Part shown: positions 1-8,987 of the stretch, one piece after another
Layout: every line of letters begins with the position of its first letter
How positions within the stretch are numbered: position 1 is the stretch's first letter
Source of the DNA: Bacteroidales bacterium Bact_19
Lineage (GTDB): Bacteria > Bacteroidota > Bacteroidia > Bacteroidales > ML635J-15
Direction: 5' to 3'
NCBI GenBank assembly: GCA_001603595.1
Contig: LUZK01000069.1
Span: 1-64,000 of the forward strand
DNA length: 64,000 nt
Program-made: the position numbers and the translations under genes
The notes under the pieces: model-generated
The model's input: the letters and a program-made list of their open reading frames with translations, nothing else
What the model was told of the DNA's origin: nothing
Database searches by the model: none

Positions 1-58
1 TACCAATTTATTAACATTAAAAATATTGAACTTTGCGTAGAAATTTAAAATGATAATT

Positions 59-2020
59 ATGAAAAAAATAGTTTTTATTATTCCGATTTTATTTAGCTAT
101 TTTTTGTATAGTCAAGAGATTAGTAAAGATACTGTTTTTCTGGATGATGTTTTGATAGAATCATCCAGGCTAAGTTTAAATGAAAAACAAATTTTAAGAC
201 CTTTACAGATTATTGATTTTCAAAATAATACAATTTCAAATTCGGGTTATAATGATTTATTAAAATCTTCAACAGGAATAGATATCAGGCAGAGATCTTT
301 TGCCTTTGTGCAGTCTGATTTAAGCATAAGAGGAGGTAGTTTTGATCAATCATTGGTTTTACTTAATGGAATTAATTTGAGTGATCCTCAAACCGGTCAT
401 CATAGTTTAAATATACCAATAGAGCTCTTAAACCTACAGAAAATAGAAGTAATTTATGGGCCATTTACTCGAACTCTGGGAACAAATGCTATGACAGGAG
501 CTGTAAACTTTATTACAGCGAAACCGGAAAAAAATGAAGTGTTGTTAGATCTTCAATACGGTAGCTTCAATACTTTAAATTCGGGCTTAAAAATCTCAAA
601 TGTAATTAAAAATTTCAGTCAGAGTTTTAGTTTTAGCTATTCAAAATCTGATGGATTTATTGAAAATACTGATTTTAACAGAATGAATTTTTATTATGAA
701 AACTTTTTTCCTTTAAATAAATCTCAAATTAAAACAATACTTGGATACACAGATAAAAATTTTGGAGCTTATAGTTTTTATTCCCCAAAATTTAAATATC
801 AGTACGAAAAAATAAAAACCGGGATAGCTGCTGTAAAACTTATGAATTCCAGAGAAAATTTAAAATGGGATTATAAAATTTATTACAGATTTTTAACGGA
901 TGAGTTTCAATTATTCAGAGAAGGAGAAAATTTTTACCTTTTGGAAGATGGCAAATGGATTAATAAATTAATAGGTGATACAGTTACCTGGTATCATAGA
1001 CATAATCGCCATTTTAGTTCTGTTGCCGGCAGCGGATTTAATGTTGAAAAAGATTCCAGATTTGGAAAGACTTCTTTCGGTGCAGAATTCAGACATGAGA
1101 GTATATATTCCAATGTTTTAGGTCTTGACCTTCAGGAAATTAAATTCGGAGTTTTTGATAAATTCGATTATAGAAATAATTTTAGTGTATTTGCAGAACA
1201 TGGTTATTATACCAAAAAAACATTGGTAAATCTTGGAATAATGAGCTTATATAATCAGAAGTACGGAATCAATAATTATTACGGTATTGATGCAGGTTAC
1301 TATGTTACAGAAAAATTTTTAATAAAAGCCGGATTTAATAAATCTATGAGAGTACCTACATACACAGAATTATATTATTCCGACCCTGCAAATCAAGGAA
1401 ATCCCGATTTATTACCCGAATTTGCTTTTAACTTTGAAGGCGGAATAAAATATTTTCTTTACAAAAAATCTTATTTGAATATCAATTTATACCAAAGATA
1501 TGGAAATAACATTATTTCATGGGTAAGAGAAAATCCCGAACAAAAATGGATAGCTCAAAATCTTACAAAAGTTAATACATCAGGCGTAGAAGTATTTTTA
1601 TCTTTAAATGATTTTAAAGACTTTTTTTTTATCAATAAAGTTAATATTATTTATTCTTATATTTATCAAACAAAGCTACAAAGCAGTTTTGAATCAAAAT
1701 ATGCAATAGACCATCTTAAGCATAAGTTTGTACTAAATGTAAATCACGATTTATTTAAATTTGTTTCAGGTTCTTTGGATTTTAACATTTATAAAAGAAA
1801 CGGAGAATATCTACCTTTTAATTTTGAACAAAATGTTTATTTACCTAATGCTGTTGAATTTGATTTTGTATATCTTCTGAATTACAGAATAACAGCTCAA
1901 TTTAAAAATATTTCTATATTTTTAAGTGTTGAAAACATTTTAAATAAAAAATTCTACGATATTCCAAATGTTCCGGTTCCGGGTGTAACGTTTATGAGTG
2001 GAATTAAATTTAAAATATAA
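59..2020 (+). CDS. TonB-dependent outer-membrane receptor
   Basis: Energy-dependent uptake channel in the outer membrane. A signal peptide ending near 'LYSQ' is followed by a plug domain (about residues 25-155) with the 'SIRGG' and 'IEVIYGP' motifs, a 'GAVNFIT' strand, then a long beta-barrel of alternating aromatic residues; the tip 'SGIKFKI' is a typical barrel end. About 650 residues fits the small BtuB/CirA-like receptors, not the ~1000-residue SusC class, and no SusD gene follows. The substrate cannot be read from the sequence; a cobalamin, iron-siderophore or metal ligand are all possible. I prefer the ATG at 59 (MKKIVF...) because the charged start then directly precedes the hydrophobic stretch; the track start at 50 adds three residues and is equally possible. 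A weak -7-like GAACTTTG lies at 28-35. The gene is 36 nt ahead of the O-antigen-ligase-like gene, with no functional link visible. Confidence 0.9.
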   Translation: MKKIVFIIPILFSYFLYSQEISKDTVFLDDVLIESSRLSLNEKQILRPLQIIDFQNNTISNSGYNDLLKSSTGIDIRQRSFAFVQSDLSIRGGSFDQSLVLLNGINLSDPQTGHHSLNIPIELLNLQKIEVIYGPFTRTLGTNAMTGAVNFITAKPEKNEVLLDLQYGSFNTLNSGLKISNVIKNFSQSFSFSYSKSDGFIENTDFNRMNFYYENFFPLNKSQIKTILGYTDKNFGAYSFYSPKFKYQYEKIKTGIAAVKLMNSRENLKWDYKIYYRFLTDEFQLFREGENFYLLEDGKWINKLIGDTVTWYHRHNRHFSSVAGSGFNVEKDSRFGKTSFGAEFRHESIYSNVLGLDLQEIKFGVFDKFDYRNNFSVFAEHGYYTKKTLVNLGIMSLYNQKYGINNYYGIDAGYYVTEKFLIKAGFNKSMRVPTYTELYYSDPANQGNPDLLPEFAFNFEGGIKYFLYKKSYLNINLYQRYGNNIISWVRENPEQKWIAQNLTKVNTSGVEVFLSLNDFKDFFFINKVNIIYSYIYQTKLQSSFESKYAIDHLKHKFVLNVNHDLFKFVSGSLDFNIYKRNGEYLPFNFEQNVYLPNAVEFDFVYLLNYRITAQFKNISIFLSVENILNKKFYDIPNVPVPGVTFMSGIKFKI

Positions 2021-2044
2021 CTTTTTTATGTTCTGAATATTATT

Positions 2045-2052
2045 TAAATTTG
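2045..2052 (+). promoter_or_regulatory. -7 promoter element TAAATTTG
   Basis: Perfect match to the Bacteroidetes -7 consensus TAnnTTTG, ending 4 nt before the ATG at 2057. If transcription starts at the usual 4-6 nt after the box, the message is leaderless or nearly so. No clear -33 TTTG was assigned. Confidence 0.5.
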
Positions 2053-2056
2053 TAGA

Positions 2057-3325
2057 ATGAAAAAAATTCTTGATTCCATAGAGCTTTTCATGCTGTGTTT
2101 TACGGTATTCGTCATCCCTATACATATAAAACTCAGTTCAATATCCATAGGATTTTTGGTTTTAATAGCTTTATTAAAAAAAGAGAATTATTCGTTATTT
2201 CTATCAAATTTTAAAAATTACAAATTCTGGATTTTAGTTTTTCCTTACATTTTGTATTGGATAGGTATGATCTATACCCCGGCCAAACATATAAAAGCTG
2301 GATTCCAACAAATTGAAATAGTATCATCTTTGTTAGTTTTCCCTTTCATATTTATATCTTACAGTACAAATTCAATAAAAAATAAAATTGAGTTAATTAA
2401 CACAGCTTTAATTTTGGGTGTTTTATTCTCCTATTTTATATGTCTAAGTATAGCAATACCTAAATATATTAGTACCAAAGATTTTGGAATACTTTATTAT
2501 TCGAGATTCAGCGAAGTTATTAAAGGTCCGCATCATCTTTCATACCACGTAATAATTGCGATAATGATAATTGTATTGGCACTTTTTGAGAAAACACCTC
2601 TCTTACTTACAAAAAGAAAATATAACGGTGTAAAAGTTATTCTTTTTGTTGTTTGTTCTGTATTCTTGTTTCAACTATCAAGCAAAGCAACCATACTTCT
2701 GTATTTTTTATGTATGGCACTGATTTTTGGTTATACGGTTATAAAAAGGATAATACCTTTGCGAATAGCGCTTCCTATAATATTTACTGTAATTTTATTG
2801 TCAGCATTTCTTTATAGTTTACCAAATGTTAAAATGAGATTCAATAAAATGTTTTTTACATTATCTCATAAAGATGAAATAAATAAAAGTCAGGAATCAA
2901 CAGCCTTACGCTTAGCAGCTTTTGAGGCCGGAAAATCCATCATAAAGGAAAATTTCTGGATTGGAGTAGGAACCGGAGAACTTGGTTATGCACTTTCACG
3001 ATATTATAAACATCATGACTTTCAGGGAGCCTATATAAAATATATAAGTCCTCATAATCAATTTGTAAGGTCTTTTGCTATGCATGGACTTCCAGGATTT
3101 TTATCTTTGGTGGCAATTTTTGTTTTATTATTCTTTTTAGCGTTAAAACACAGTAATCCGCTAATGTTTTTATGGGCTTTAATAATGCTGGTGTTGTTTA
3201 ATGTCGAGGATATGTTCGGAATTCAGGATGGAATAGTTTTCTTCTGTTTCTACACTGCTTATTTTGTTTTTAATCCAAAAGACTGTAATGTAACATTATC
3301 TCAGAAATCTGGCATATATTCCTAA
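2057..3325 (+). CDS. O-antigen ligase/polymerase-like membrane protein (Wzy_C family)
   Basis: Polytopic inner-membrane protein with about ten or more hydrophobic segments. The region around residues 290-345 ('ALRLAAFEAG', 'GVGTGELG', 'SPHNQFVR') has the layout of the Wzy_C domain of O-antigen ligases and polymerases: an arginine-rich helix, a G-x-G-x-G loop and an HN motif in a periplasmic loop before a transmembrane helix. Expected role is ligation or polymerisation of surface polysaccharide on the periplasmic side of the inner membrane; the family is too diverse to say which. A perfect -7 box lies only 4 nt before the ATG, so the mRNA may be almost leaderless. Its 3' end overlaps the convergent methyltransferase gene by 30 bp. 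No other polysaccharide genes are adjacent; two glycosyltransferases lie 30 kb away. Confidence 0.8.
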   Translation: MKKILDSIELFMLCFTVFVIPIHIKLSSISIGFLVLIALLKKENYSLFLSNFKNYKFWILVFPYILYWIGMIYTPAKHIKAGFQQIEIVSSLLVFPFIFISYSTNSIKNKIELINTALILGVLFSYFICLSIAIPKYISTKDFGILYYSRFSEVIKGPHHLSYHVIIAIMIIVLALFEKTPLLLTKRKYNGVKVILFVVCSVFLFQLSSKATILLYFLCMALIFGYTVIKRIIPLRIALPIIFTVILLSAFLYSLPNVKMRFNKMFFTLSHKDEINKSQESTALRLAAFEAGKSIIKENFWIGVGTGELGYALSRYYKHHDFQGAYIKYISPHNQFVRSFAMHGLPGFLSLVAIFVLLFFLALKHSNPLMFLWALIMLVLFNVEDMFGIQDGIVFFCFYTAYFVFNPKDCNVTLSQKSGIYS

Positions 3326-4195
3326 AGGCAATTTTTTATCGAATGAATCATTTATTATCAATTCTCCAAATTCCAATTCGTTGAAGTCGAAATTTTGTTT
3401 AATCAAATTTTCAGCTAATATTGGTGACCATCCGAGGGAATATAAATTTAAGATTAAAAATGACTTTTCCTCTTTTAATATTTTACTGCAATCTTTAATT
3501 ATTCCGTTCAAGTGTTTCTCAAGAATCCATTTTTCTCCATTTGGTCCTCTACCAAAAGCCGGGGGGTCGAGGATAATTCCATTGTACTTCATGCCTTTAC
3601 TAACCTGCCTTTTTACAAACTTCATGGCATCTTCAACAATCCAATGTATCTTACTTAATTTGGAAAGTTCTGCATTTTCATTTGCATGATTAATAACTTG
3701 TTTTACGGAATCAACATGATATACCCGAGCTCCGGCACTTGAGGCAGCAAGCGAAGCTCCTCCGGTGTATGCAAATAAGTTTAAAATCAAAGTTTCTTCG
3801 GTATTTAGTGATTTTATGGAGTCAAAAATGAAATTCCAATTTGACCATTGTTCCGGAAAAATACCAATATGTTTAAATGTATTGAATTTTAAAACAAATC
3901 TTAGATTCATGCTTTTGTAACAATATTGAATGCTCCAGTTATTCGGAGTTTTCTTAAAGTTTTTCCAGATTCCTTTTTCTCCATTTGAATTTTGAATATC
4001 AAGTAAAAATCTGGAATGTAATCTGTCTGTCCATTGTTTTTCGCCTAAAGATTTATCCCAAATTGCTTGTGGTTCCGGACGCGCAAGAATAATTTCTCCA
4101 AATCTTTCTAACTTCTCGAAATTTCCACAATCAATTAGTTCATAATCTTGCCAGCTTTCCGGACTTAAAATTTTATTGGTAAGTTTACTTTTCAT
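3296..4195 (-). CDS. class I SAM-dependent methyltransferase (RlmI/RlmK-like)
   Basis: Rossmann-fold methyltransferase of 299 residues. Motif I is seen in 'NLFAYTGGASLA' and motif IV in 'LDPPAFGRG', the combination typical of the SAM-methyltransferase family (Methyltrans_SAM) that includes 23S rRNA m5C/m7G methyltransferases RlmI and RlmK. The N-terminal third has no PUA domain like that of RlmI, so the exact nucleotide target is not assignable; an rRNA substrate is inference. The gene is divergent from another RNA methyltransferase (4231) and the two promoters overlap. Its last 30 bp overlap the end of the O-antigen-ligase-like gene on the opposite strand. The ATG at 4195 is supported by a perfect -7 box at 4214-4221. 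Confidence 0.85.
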   Translation of the reverse strand: MKSKLTNKILSPESWQDYELIDCGNFEKLERFGEIILARPEPQAIWDKSLGEKQWTDRLHSRFLLDIQNSNGEKGIWKNFKKTPNNWSIQYCYKSMNLRFVLKFNTFKHIGIFPEQWSNWNFIFDSIKSLNTEETLILNLFAYTGGASLAASSAGARVYHVDSVKQVINHANENAELSKLSKIHWIVEDAMKFVKRQVSKGMKYNGIILDPPAFGRGPNGEKWILEKHLNGIIKDCSKILKEEKSFLILNLYSLGWSPILAENLIKQNFDFNELEFGELIINDSFDKKLPLGIYARFLR

Positions 4196-4205
4196 CTTTT
4201 ATTTA

Positions 4206-4221
4206 TATTTTTACAAAAATA
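4206..4221. promoter_or_regulatory. overlapping divergent -7 elements (TATTTTTACAAAAATA)
   Basis: On the + strand TATTTTTA (4206-4213, TAnnTTTA) lies 17 nt before the ATG at 4231. On the - strand TATTTTTG (4214-4221, perfect TAnnTTTG) lies 18 nt before the ATG at 4195. The two boxes abut with no spacer, so RNA polymerase cannot plausibly occupy both at once. Confidence 0.5.
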
Positions 4222-4230
4222 ATAATTGCT

Positions 4231-5034
4231 ATGATAATATCTTTAACAAGTCCCAAAAACGATAATATTAAGCAGGTTGTTCAATTACTTGAAAAATCCA
4301 AAATCAGGAAAGCTACCGGAATGGCTGTAGTTGAAGGTATTCACGAAATTAGAAATTCCCTGAAAGCGGGACTTAGTATTGAAAAAATATTTTATTCGGC
4401 TGAGATTACTAATTTTGAAAATGTTAAAAAAGAAATAAATCAAGATTTGGATAAAATTCAGGTTTATGAATGTACTCCCGAAGTTTTTAAAAAAATATCT
4501 TATCGCGAAAATAGTGGCGGAATAGTTCTAGTTATAAAAAACCCTGAACGAAATTTTCAATCTTTAAAATTCGCTGATAATGAACTATTAATAGTTCTCG
4601 AATCAGTTGAGAAACCCGGAAATCTGGGTGCTATTTGTCGTATTGCTGATGGAGCAGGACTAAGAAATATAATTGTATGTGACCCAAAATCTGATATCTA
4701 TAATCCAAACTCTATTCGAAGTAGCATAGGTACTGTTTTTAACATGAATATAATTTCAACTGATTCGAATACAGCTTATGAATGGCTTAAATTAAATAAT
4801 TTTAAAATATTTGCTGCCGAATTGCAAAATTCAAATTATCATTTTAATGTTGATTATCATGGAAGAACTGCTTTGGTATTCGGGACTGAAGCTAATGGTC
4901 TTACTGATTTCTGGATTAAAAATTCCAATGAAAGGATTAAAATTCCGATGCTTGGCATAAATGATTCCCTGAATGTTTCAGTTTCGGTGGGTGTAATTAT
5001 TTATGAGGCTCTACGTCAACGACTTTTGGTTTAA
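4231..5034 (+). CDS. TrmH/SpoU family RNA 2'-O-methyltransferase
   Basis: SPOUT-class enzyme that transfers methyl from SAM to ribose 2'-OH of rRNA or tRNA in the cytoplasm. N-terminal residues 1-100 form the L30e-like substrate-binding domain ('GMAVVEGIHEI', 'GIVLVI'). The trefoil-knot catalytic domain follows with motif 1 'LESVEKPGNLGAICRIADG', motif 2 'FGTEANGL' and motif 3 'IPMLGINDSLNVSVSVG'. The length of 267 is normal. Which nucleotide is methylated cannot be told from sequence (RlmB-, TsnR- and TrmH-like members look alike). It is divergent from the methyltransferase at 3296-4195 and shares its promoter region. Confidence 0.9.
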   Translation: MIISLTSPKNDNIKQVVQLLEKSKIRKATGMAVVEGIHEIRNSLKAGLSIEKIFYSAEITNFENVKKEINQDLDKIQVYECTPEVFKKISYRENSGGIVLVIKNPERNFQSLKFADNELLIVLESVEKPGNLGAICRIADGAGLRNIIVCDPKSDIYNPNSIRSSIGTVFNMNIISTDSNTAYEWLKLNNFKIFAAELQNSNYHFNVDYHGRTALVFGTEANGLTDFWIKNSNERIKIPMLGINDSLNVSVSVGVIIYEALRQRLLV

Positions 5035-5042
5035 TTTTTGTT

Positions 5043-5050
5043 TATATTTG
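5043..5050 (+). promoter_or_regulatory. -7 promoter element TATATTTG
   Basis: Perfect TAnnTTTG 15 nt before the ATG at 5066, in the 31-bp gap after the TrmH-family gene. It suggests that the small secreted protein has its own short-leader transcript. A TTTTG at 5024-5028 is closer than the usual -33 spacing. Confidence 0.5.
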
Positions 5051-5065
5051 TGAAAAATTTCAAAT

Positions 5066-5509
5066 ATGAAAAATTTTCAATTAACTGCTTTAGTATTGTT
5101 TTTGTTAATTATTACTTCCAATGCTGCATTGTCTCAAACAGCTTCTTTTAAAGAATTAACACAAAAAACATTACAATCCTATAGCGACAGAGGATACTCA
5201 CTTGTAAATCATACACAGGGAAAAATTTCGCTTGCTGAGCCATTAGTAGGCCAAGAAGTAAATTTAGACTATAAAACATATTATATTGTTTTGGTTCAAC
5301 TCGACGGATGTTTGTATTGCAGCTATCAATTGTATTATGTTGATAAAGACAACAACCTTATTCCGGTAAATTACGAAGTATTTGTTGATAACAATTTAAA
5401 GCAATTGATTTATAAATTCACGTCAGATAAAAATACAGAAGGGAAATTCGTGGTTTTACTAGATTCCGACCTTAACTATTTTGGAAATTTGTTCGTTTTT
5501 AAAAAATAA
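5066..5509 (+). CDS. small secreted protein of unknown function
   Basis: 147 residues with a clear signal peptide (MKNFQLTALVLFLLII..., cleavage near 'ALSQ'). The mature part is about 125 residues, rich in beta-strand pattern, with one CxxC motif in 'GCLYCSYQ'. The pair of cysteines suggests a periplasmic or surface disulfide or a metal site, but no thioredoxin fold pattern is visible around it. I do not recognise a family. It is followed by a 236-bp gap and a second small secreted protein of similar length, which is not obviously a paralogue. Confidence 0.65.
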   Translation: MKNFQLTALVLFLLIITSNAALSQTASFKELTQKTLQSYSDRGYSLVNHTQGKISLAEPLVGQEVNLDYKTYYIVLVQLDGCLYCSYQLYYVDKDNNLIPVNYEVFVDNNLKQLIYKFTSDKNTEGKFVVLLDSDLNYFGNLFVFKK

Positions 5510-5624
5510 GGATAAGATTTTTGTTTTTTTAAGTTTTTATTTCAAACACGAAGAGTATTTTTATGTCAATTTTATATGAAAACGCCATCTACATCGATAT
5601 AAATAAGTAAATTTAATATTTGTA

Positions 5625-5632
5625 TATTTTTG
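5625..5632 (+). promoter_or_regulatory. -7 promoter element TATTTTTG
   Basis: Perfect TAnnTTTG 113 nt upstream of the ATG at 5746, leaving an unusually long leader for this window. The box overlaps the right arm of a short inverted repeat (TTTATGTCAA near 5558 and TTGACATAAA at 5630-5639) that could be an operator. Confidence 0.35.
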
Positions 5633-5745
5633 ACATAAATTAATTTTTTTTAAAATTAGATATTTGTCATTTTCTCATATATCAATTGTTTGTATTCGAG
5701 TTAACTTTATGCTTAACTTAGATTAAGTAAATAAAAACAAAAGTT

Positions 5746-6180
5746 ATGAAAACGATAAGTTTAATTTTTTTCATTATATCTTTTTCGATAAGAATTGGAT
5801 TTGCTCAGGAAAATAAATTATACGCAAGTGTTGTAAATACTTCTGAATTTTCAATAAGTTCAGAATCAGAAGTAGGAAATTTTACTTACGGTTCAAATTT
5901 AATAGAAATCCTTGAAATTACAAATATAACATACACCAATCTTAGATTTACTATTGGTATAGACAGAAAAAGTCCTTGTGTTGTTACTTTAGCTGCCAAT
6001 ACAGAATTTTTTACTCCGGTGAATTATTCTATTTTTAATTCAAATGGAAATGAAATTTCAAATGGTGAAATAATAAATGAAATTCAGAAGATATGTTTTA
6101 AAAATCTTGAAAAAGGAACTTATATATTTCATATTTACATAGATTCAAATAATTTTCAAGTATTCAGAATAAAAATTTGA
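5746..6180 (+). CDS. small secreted protein resembling a stand-alone sorting-domain-like fold
   Basis: 144 residues with a signal peptide (cleavage near 'GFAQ'). The last ~50 residues ('YSIFNSNGNEIS...', 'LEKGTYIFHIYI...', ending 'RIKI') follow the pattern of the T9SS type-A C-terminal domain: a Y-I-x-x-x-x-G turn, then L-x-x-G-x-Y and a short basic tail; the hallmark YPNP is missing. It may be a DUF3244-like secreted beta-sandwich, or a decayed sorting domain; function unknown. It ends just before a strong hairpin terminator that it shares with convergent lptD. Confidence 0.6.
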   Translation: MKTISLIFFIISFSIRIGFAQENKLYASVVNTSEFSISSESEVGNFTYGSNLIEILEITNITYTNLRFTIGIDRKSPCVVTLAANTEFFTPVNYSIFNSNGNEISNGEIINEIQKICFKNLEKGTYIFHIYIDSNNFQVFRIKI

Positions 6181-6229
6181 CCTCATAAATCTAAATACCT
6201 CAGCATTTAACCTCCAATGTGTTTTTTTT

Positions 6230-6265
6230 AAAAAGCTGAAATGTCGCCCGGCATTCAGCTTTTTT
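6230..6265. terminator. bidirectional rho-independent terminator
   Basis: Stem AAAAAGCTGA...TCAGCTTTTTT, continuing (with one bulged A) into ATG/CAT, closed by the GC-rich loop TCGCCCGG. It has T-runs on both sides and sits between the converging 5746 gene and lptD, so it can stop both. Confidence 0.8.
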
Positions 6266-6267
6266 GT

Positions 6268-8934
6268 TTAGAGATTATCAAACCAGCTTCTGCGTTTTGC
6301 CAGTTTTAAATCTTTTAGCATTTGAGCTTTAACGTTTATCTGAAACATGTATGCTTTGTGTTGCCCAAACGGAATCATGTGCAAACTTGCCTCCCAGCAA
6401 TGTAAATCTCTGTAAATGTCAATAGTAGTATAAGTGGCTGTTTTTTTAACAAAATCATATCCCGATGTAAATGATATTTTCCATTTTTTTGTGAGACTAA
6501 AATCGCCGGAAAAATTCAATGTCTGTGTTATGTTTGACTCAAAATATGGTTTTGCATACCTTAAATTATAATTTATTCTAAAATTCCAAGGAATATCAAA
6601 ATCAACATAGTTATCGGGAAATCCGTACAATACTGAATATTGCTCAGTTTGAGTATTTTTTTGTTCTGCCTTGTGAGAATTCAATGAAAAACCTATAGCT
6701 AAATTAGATGTTGTTAATCTGAACAGCTGTCCGGTTTCGGAAACTAAAAACCTATTTATTCTAATCCCGCTTGTTCCGGTTAAATTGGGAACAACCATAT
6801 AGGGGTCGAGAGTAGCGTTAAAGTTAAGATCAAGGAACTTAATCTTTGTTCTACCATTGACATTTACAGGCGACCAATTTAAACTATCGGCAAAAATATT
6901 ATAACTTGTAGAAAAATTTAAACTTTCAAGAATTTTAACTTTTCTGTCGGGATTTATAGTATCATTAGTATTTCTTAATTTCATTTCTAAATTATTTCCA
7001 AGATTAAGATTGATTGATCCTGCTCCCCCTCTGGCAGGAACTCCATAAGGTAAACCTTCAAATCTTGCATAAATATAGCTTAGTGTATCGTATTGTCCCG
7101 TGTTGGCATTATAAACAATTCTGGAGAAAGAATCATAATAATTATATTTTTCTTTTCCGAAATCCGGTAAATAGCTGTAACTTATTGAAGGATTTACAAT
7201 ATGACGAATAGCTTTTATTCTACCTTTTTTATAATTAAAAGTACCAAATAATTGAGTTGACCAATTCACCGAGAAATTATAATCATAGACTCTTGAAAAC
7301 TTAGTATAATAATCATAAATAATATCGTTTTGGTCGTAGTCCCAGAATTTATTGAGAGCTTTAAAATACCATCTTTCTGTGTAAGTGAAACTTGGAGCAA
7401 TTGTGGTATATTTGAGGAATTTTAAAGATGTTGTTACCGGAATTCTATGATTAAATCCATTTGTGAAATTTTGAAATCCGAGAGCAAAGAATGCTGTGTC
7501 TGTGGTTGAGATTCTGTTGGTTGCATTCATTGTATATGAGACTCCGATCTTTTCGTAAAATTTTGATTGTCCAACTTGCACTCTACGTTTTAGAGGATAA
7601 ATTCTGTTCATATTTAGGTTAAAATCAGGCAGTGTTAAATCAATTTTATGAGTAGCATTATTTTGAGTTTGACGTAAGGCTAAAGTCATGTTAAAAGGTG
7701 AGTTCGGAAATGATTTTGTAAATGATATACTTGATTGTTTGTTAGTTGACATGTAATTATTTGCACTATATGAATTATATCTGTCGAATTTAGCACTGGA
7801 AATATTTACGTCAGCGGTAAAATTTGCATTCGGCCAAGCTTTTGGGTCCTGATTAAATTTCCATCTGAAAGCATACATGTCATCTTTTGTTTGATTTATA
7901 TCGCGAACTCCAAAAACATTTTTGTTATATTTAAAATCTAACCTCCCCGAATATTTATACCTTACTTTGTAATTCGACATAAAACCTAGTCCCCAACTAC
8001 CTTTAGAATAAATATCTCCAAGTATTGTTAAATCGGCTTTTTCGCTTATAGCCCAATAATAACCTCCGTTTCTGAGGAAAAATCCTCTATTGTCTTCGTC
8101 TCCGAATTCGGGGATAATGACTCCGGAAGTGCCGCCTTTTTTGTTTGGGAAAAATCCGAAAGGAATTCCAAGTGGAGTTGGAATGTCTTCAATAACTAAA
8201 TACGCCGGACCACTTACAATTTTATCGTCGGGAATAACTATTGCTTTTGATATTTTAAAGTAATAGTGAGGATGTTCTAAATCACATGTAGTGAATTTTC
8301 CGTCTATAATATGAACATGCTTATTTGGTTGAAGTTTTGTTTTGTCTCCATGTAAAAAACTTCCTTCAAATTCAGTGATAACATTTTTAATTATTCCTTT
8401 TTCTGACTTAAAATTATATCTGATTGTGTCTGCAACAAAAGTTTCATCACCGTCTTTAAATTCCGGTTTTCCAATTATTTTTCCGTCAGCTCCAGTAATT
8501 CCGTGAGCATAAACTTCATTGTTGTTGAAGTCAAGGCTCATAAATTCTGAAGTTAAATTAACACTTTCATATATTAATACAGCTTTGCCATACAAATATG
8601 CTTTTTGATTTGCAAAATCAATAATTATTGAATCCGTTGCATTGTAATAAACCGGATAATCCAAATTCATCTTTTGAGTGTTGTTATCCTTGTTCTTTCC
8701 CGTTGGTAAAGGTAAAGTGTCGGCAATATTTATTTTTATTGTATCGGAATTGGAACTATTTTTTATAGTGTCATCTAATGGGAAAATACAATTTTTAAAT
8801 TCACATAAATCATGATAATATGTGGTACGAATATTGCAAACGGCTTTGCTTGGAAAATAAAATACACAAAACCATGTTAATAACACGGGAAATTTTAATA
8901 AAAAATAATATTTAAAATTTCTAAATTTGTTCAA
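6268..8934 (-). CDS. lptD: LPS-assembly protein LptD (Bacteroidota OstA type)
   Basis: Outer-membrane translocon that inserts lipopolysaccharide into the outer leaflet. A hydrophobic N-terminal segment is followed by an OstA/LptA-like beta-jellyroll (about residues 95-240: 'FANQKAYLYGKAVL', 'DTIRYNFKSEKG', then 'TTCDLEHPHYYFKISK'), which is the signature of Bacteroidota LptD. The rest is a large beta-barrel of about 600 residues. Total length 888 is normal. The only start that keeps the signal segment is TTG at 8934; a perfect -7 box (8949-8956) 14 nt upstream supports it. It is divergent from the amidase and MCE genes, which also act on the envelope. Several cysteines lie near the N-terminus, but E. 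coli LptD disulfide rules cannot be transferred. Confidence 0.9.
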   Translation of the reverse strand: MNKFRNFKYYFLLKFPVLLTWFCVFYFPSKAVCNIRTTYYHDLCEFKNCIFPLDDTIKNSSNSDTIKINIADTLPLPTGKNKDNNTQKMNLDYPVYYNATDSIIIDFANQKAYLYGKAVLIYESVNLTSEFMSLDFNNNEVYAHGITGADGKIIGKPEFKDGDETFVADTIRYNFKSEKGIIKNVITEFEGSFLHGDKTKLQPNKHVHIIDGKFTTCDLEHPHYYFKISKAIVIPDDKIVSGPAYLVIEDIPTPLGIPFGFFPNKKGGTSGVIIPEFGDEDNRGFFLRNGGYYWAISEKADLTILGDIYSKGSWGLGFMSNYKVRYKYSGRLDFKYNKNVFGVRDINQTKDDMYAFRWKFNQDPKAWPNANFTADVNISSAKFDRYNSYSANNYMSTNKQSSISFTKSFPNSPFNMTLALRQTQNNATHKIDLTLPDFNLNMNRIYPLKRRVQVGQSKFYEKIGVSYTMNATNRISTTDTAFFALGFQNFTNGFNHRIPVTTSLKFLKYTTIAPSFTYTERWYFKALNKFWDYDQNDIIYDYYTKFSRVYDYNFSVNWSTQLFGTFNYKKGRIKAIRHIVNPSISYSYLPDFGKEKYNYYDSFSRIVYNANTGQYDTLSYIYARFEGLPYGVPARGGAGSINLNLGNNLEMKLRNTNDTINPDRKVKILESLNFSTSYNIFADSLNWSPVNVNGRTKIKFLDLNFNATLDPYMVVPNLTGTSGIRINRFLVSETGQLFRLTTSNLAIGFSLNSHKAEQKNTQTEQYSVLYGFPDNYVDFDIPWNFRINYNLRYAKPYFESNITQTLNFSGDFSLTKKWKISFTSGYDFVKKTATYTTIDIYRDLHCWEASLHMIPFGQHKAYMFQINVKAQMLKDLKLAKRRSWFDNL

Positions 8935-8948
8935 TGAAAAATTTTTGT

Positions 8949-8956
8949 CAAAAGTA
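8949..8956 (-). promoter_or_regulatory. -7 promoter element TACTTTTG for lptD
   Basis: On the minus strand TACTTTTG matches TAnnTTTG perfectly and lies 14 nt upstream of the TTG start of lptD, in the 53-bp divergent gap. Confidence 0.5.
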
Positions 8957-8987
8957 AAAAAAAAGGTTCACATAAAAATAATGCGAT

